Part shown: positions 15,693-17,735 of the stretch, in pieces
How positions within the stretch are numbered: the stretch's first letter is position 1
Layout of the letters: every line of letters begins with the position of its first letter
NCBI GenBank assembly: GCA_027293795.1
Contig: JAPYLE010000074.1
Span: 1-17,735 of the forward strand
Source of the DNA: Rickettsia endosymbiont of Ixodes persulcatus
Lineage (GTDB): Bacteria > Pseudomonadota > Alphaproteobacteria > Rickettsiales > Rickettsiaceae
Direction of reading: 5' to 3'
Length of the DNA stretch: 17,735 nt
Position numbers and translations under genes: made by a program
The notes under the pieces: generated by a model
What the model saw: only the letters and a program-made list of their open reading frames with translations
Database searches by the model: none
Told to the model about the DNA's origin: nothing

Positions 15693-17160
15693 ATGAAAAA
15701 ACTATCGATTTTACTAAAACTTTTATTTATTATTAATTTAGTTTTCTTAAACAATATAGTTTTAGCCTCTTCAGAAATGAATAGTACTACATTTGAAAAA
15801 GCTAAGAAAGCAATTGTAACGATTGATACTAGAATTGCCGTATCGGCGTATGAAGATACAAGCAGTTGGACCGGAACGGGATTTATTAATGATAAGCAAA
15901 ACGGCTATATCAATTACTAATACCCATGTAGTCGGTGTTGCTTCGATTGGAACTTATTTTGTTACTTTTTATAACGGCGAGCAGGCAGAAGCAAAACTTA
16001 TCTATTATGATATTTGGCAAGATTATGCCGTTCTAAGAGTAGAGAGCAAAGACATACCGGCATCGGCAACATAAATATCTTTTGCAAGCGAACTTCCAAA
16101 ATTAAATCAAAAAGTTTTTGTAGTAGGAAATACCGAAGCTCAAGGCTTTTCTTTCCATACTGGTTACTTATAAGATCCTTATGATATTACAGGTATGATG
16201 CCGCAATGTACTTATGTTATTAATTTAAATACTACAGGAGGTGCCAGCGGTTCACCGGTGTTAAATGATAAGATTGAGGCTATATTATATGGCGGTGGTA
16301 AAACCCATTCTTTAGCGTTGCACGGTGATTATGTAGCTCGCACTTTGGAAAGTTTGAAGAATAATAAAGAACCAAAGCGGAATCATATTGGAGTAGTAAG
16401 CGAATTGTATTCTTTAAATAAAGCAGTTAAACATCATAATTTCCCTAAAGAAGAAATGGATAAATATATAAATAAATTTCCTGATAGTAGAAATAGAGTG
16501 ATAAGCGTTAAGACAATTCTAGCAGGCTCACCTGCCGAAAAGCTTTTAAAAGCCGGTGATATTATTTGGGCAGTAAATGATAAGGAACTCGGCGGTAATC
16601 TAGCGTTATTTGATAAAGAAATGGATAATTTTAAAGGAATAGCTATTAAGCTTACCATATTTCGTGACAGGAAAAAGCTAGAACAAGCAGTAGATTTATA
16701 TGATATAAATAGTAATAAAATCACTAGAATGGTAAATTTTGGCGGTGCCGTGTTTTTTGAAACCGATGATTATTTTAGCGATAAAGCAGGGATTCCGCTT
16801 AAAGCTTTAAGTATAGCTTCCGTTCAATCGGGTAGTAGCTTTAGCTCTATACCAACGTTTTTTACTAAAGATTATAAAAATGTTTATAGATTACAAATTC
16901 TTGAAATAAAAGATCTGAAATTAAGTAATATTGATGATTTGGTGAAATTCTTACCTGCTATTACTAAAGAGCAATTTATAACGGTTAGATTTAGAAATTA
17001 TCAACCTTATTACGCTAATTTTGGTTATAATGAACTTATCTCATCACATGATAATATGATTGCGGATGTAACTCTAGATTCTATAGATACTAAGCCTTAT
17101 ATATTGAGATATAATACTATTTCTCATGACTGGGATATGGAAAATATAAAACTTCAGTAA
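15693..17160 (+). pseudogene. Broken exported trypsin-like serine protease with PDZ domain
   Basis: The start at 15693 (MKKLSILLK) follows the ribosome site AGAGGTGA. A hydrophobic Sec signal ends at about VLA-SS (residues 25-27). The protein resembles HtrA/S1 proteases. The catalytic residues can all be seen: His in TNTHVV, Asp in WQDYAVLRV, Ser in GGASGSPV (codon near 16245). A PDZ-like part follows (SVKTILAGSPAEKLLKAGDIIWAVND, about 16500-16580). Restored length would be about 489 residues. Three lesions break it: a frameshift at about 15910-15920 (GYI then ITNTHVV; one extra base fits), and TAA stops at 16072-16074 and 16171-16173 in the downstream frame. The C-terminal 320 codons remain open, so decay looks recent. 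A secreted, folded protease is not expected unless stops and shift are bypassed. The substrate is unknown. Confidence 0.85.
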
Positions 17161-17258
17161 GTAATTCATCGTGATAAATTAACAATTCTTAATCAATTAA
17201 GTAATAATCAATTCAACTTAGTTTGTTGCGTTGTTGTTTCTAAATTTATAATCTTATA

Positions 17259-17314
17259 CCTAGGCTCTGTGAAGAAAAATATAAATAATTAGATTTTTCT
17301 TCACAGAGCCTAGG
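17259..17314. repeat. Perfect 22-bp inverted repeat, MITE- or terminator-like
   Basis: CCTAGGCTCTGTGAAGAAAA plus AT (17259-17280) is repeated exactly in inverse at 17293-17314 around a 12-base loop. The core GGCTCTGTGAAGAA..TTCTTCACAGAGCC (48 bp, 17263-17310) looks like the two ends of an IS joined, with CTA or TA possibly duplicated outside. It lies about 100 bases after the protease pseudogene and could also act as a bidirectional hairpin. It has no U-tract typical of a terminator. Confidence 0.75.
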
Positions 17315-17351
17315 AGAATTGCAAATTAGCTCAGTGTTATTCGCCATACTA

Positions 17352-17509
17352 TGTCATCCCTGCGTGGCATTGTTTGCAGGGATCGGAAAACGCTCTTGAT
17401 GTCATTCCTAGCTAAAAGCGGTAAATCCAGAAAAAAAGTGAGGCAATTTAAACTACTAATAGTGTTTATGCTTGTTGATTACTGGATTCCTGCTTTCGCA
17501 GGAATGACA
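17352..17509. repeat. GTCAT-type palindromic repeat, possibly composite
   Basis: It begins TGTCATCCCTGCGTGGCATTG and ends CTGCTTTCGCAGGAATGACA. A second internal start, TGTCATTCCTAGC near 17400, suggests one repeat inserted next to or inside another. It contains a plus-strand open frame of 63 codons that I do not consider a gene. With 17259-17314 it makes up most of the gene-free stretch 17161-17642; the remainder is AT-rich sequence in which I see nothing else except the small remnant at 17589. Confidence 0.7.
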
Positions 17510-17588
17510 TCGCCCTCACACCTAAGAAACATAGCTAATTAACAATTCTTCCTAAAATAATTAATAATTTATAAATTTAGGAGAATTA

Positions 17589-17618
17589 ATGAGAAAACAA
17601 CAAATACCTACTGTATAG
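17589..17618 (+). pseudogene. Nine-codon gene-start remnant
   Basis: AGGAGAATTA precedes ATG with ideal spacing, giving MRKQQIPTV and then TAG. The codons run straight into the 36-bp repeat at 17613-17648, which supplies the stop. This looks like the 5' end of a gene cut off by a rearrangement. The gene itself cannot be recognised from nine residues. Chance is possible. Confidence 0.35.
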
Positions 17619-17648
17619 CTAGACCATAGGAAATAGGTACAGTTAAAT
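17613..17648 (-). repeat. 36-bp repeat, inverted copy of 51-86
   Basis: Exact reverse complement of 51-86. On the minus strand it begins at the stop codon of the partial gene at 17643-17735 and continues downstream, which looks like its native position. The left-hand copy would then be the moved one. Confidence 0.8.
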
Positions 17649-17735
17649 AAACTTTAGTACGTGTTCTACAGCCATACTGATATCTTTGAATTGCCCCGTA
17701 ACTTTTCTTATTTCGTTCTTAATCTTAAACCAATA
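17643..17735 (-). CDS. 3' end of unrecognised gene (partial)
   Basis: On the minus strand the frame enters from beyond the window and encodes YWFKIKNEIRKVTGQ followed by FKDISMAVEHVLKFI, then TAA at 17643-17645. I do not recognise the family. The last 15 codons recur, with one change (E to G), fused to an IS3 OrfA remnant at 235-280, which shows that this locus has been copied or split. Whether the rest of the gene is intact cannot be seen. Confidence 0.5.
   Translation of the reverse strand, partial: YWFKIKNEIRKVTGQFKDISMAVEHVLKFI

Noticed and set aside
15605..15754. A 50-codon N-terminal extension of DnaK in the same open frame
   Set aside because: MGKVIGIDLG at 15604 is the standard DnaK start and has a ribosome site. 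The extension has no DnaK similarity and overlaps the protease start on the other strand.
17351..17542. Plus-strand open frame of 63 codons
   Set aside because: It lies almost wholly inside a palindromic repeat, and its peptide (WIPAFAGMT) is the usual translation of such repeats.

Overview
The window looks like a chromosomal segment of a Rickettsia. The DNA is AT-rich. Proteins such as SucA, SucB, DnaK, DnaJ and BamD read like alphaproteobacterial housekeeping proteins. The gaps between genes are filled with short palindromic repeats of the kind known as Rickettsia palindromic elements (RPEs), and several genes are in different stages of decay. This identification comes from recognised protein and repeat patterns, not from a database search.

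Layout. Positions 1-1260 are a decayed accessory region. It holds a chimeric IS3-type OrfA remnant, a frameshifted and truncated CmcI-like (cephalosporin hydroxylase/methyltransferase family) pseudogene, hairpins and an RPE copy. Positions 1263-15604 are a long run of minus-strand housekeeping genes. In order of transcription they are dnaK, dnaJ, a broken chaB, bamD, recN, an M32 carboxypeptidase, sucA, sucB, a queD-like gene, cutA and a gltP-type symporter. Positions 15693-17160 hold a plus-strand exported trypsin/PDZ serine protease, divergent from dnaK and broken by one frameshift and two stops. Positions 17161-17735 are gene-poor. They contain a perfect 22-bp inverted repeat, a GTCAT-type palindromic repeat, a 9-codon gene-start remnant and the 3' end of an unrecognised gene. 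Short pieces of that last locus also occur at the left end of the window.

How the genes work together. DnaK and DnaJ form the Hsp70 chaperone pair. SucA and SucB are E1 and E2 of the 2-oxoglutarate dehydrogenase complex. BamD belongs to the outer-membrane protein assembly machine. RecN acts in double-strand break repair. GltP imports acidic amino acids or dicarboxylates that could feed the same TCA segment as SucAB. QueD and CutA are tightly spaced and probably co-transcribed.

The most notable points are an RPE inserted in frame at the N-terminus of CutA, a Gly-to-Ser change in the RecN Walker A motif, two overlooked pseudogenes (chaB and CmcI-like), and related sequence fragments at both ends of the window, which suggest rearrangement. 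I found no RNA gene, CRISPR array or clearly new multi-gene system.
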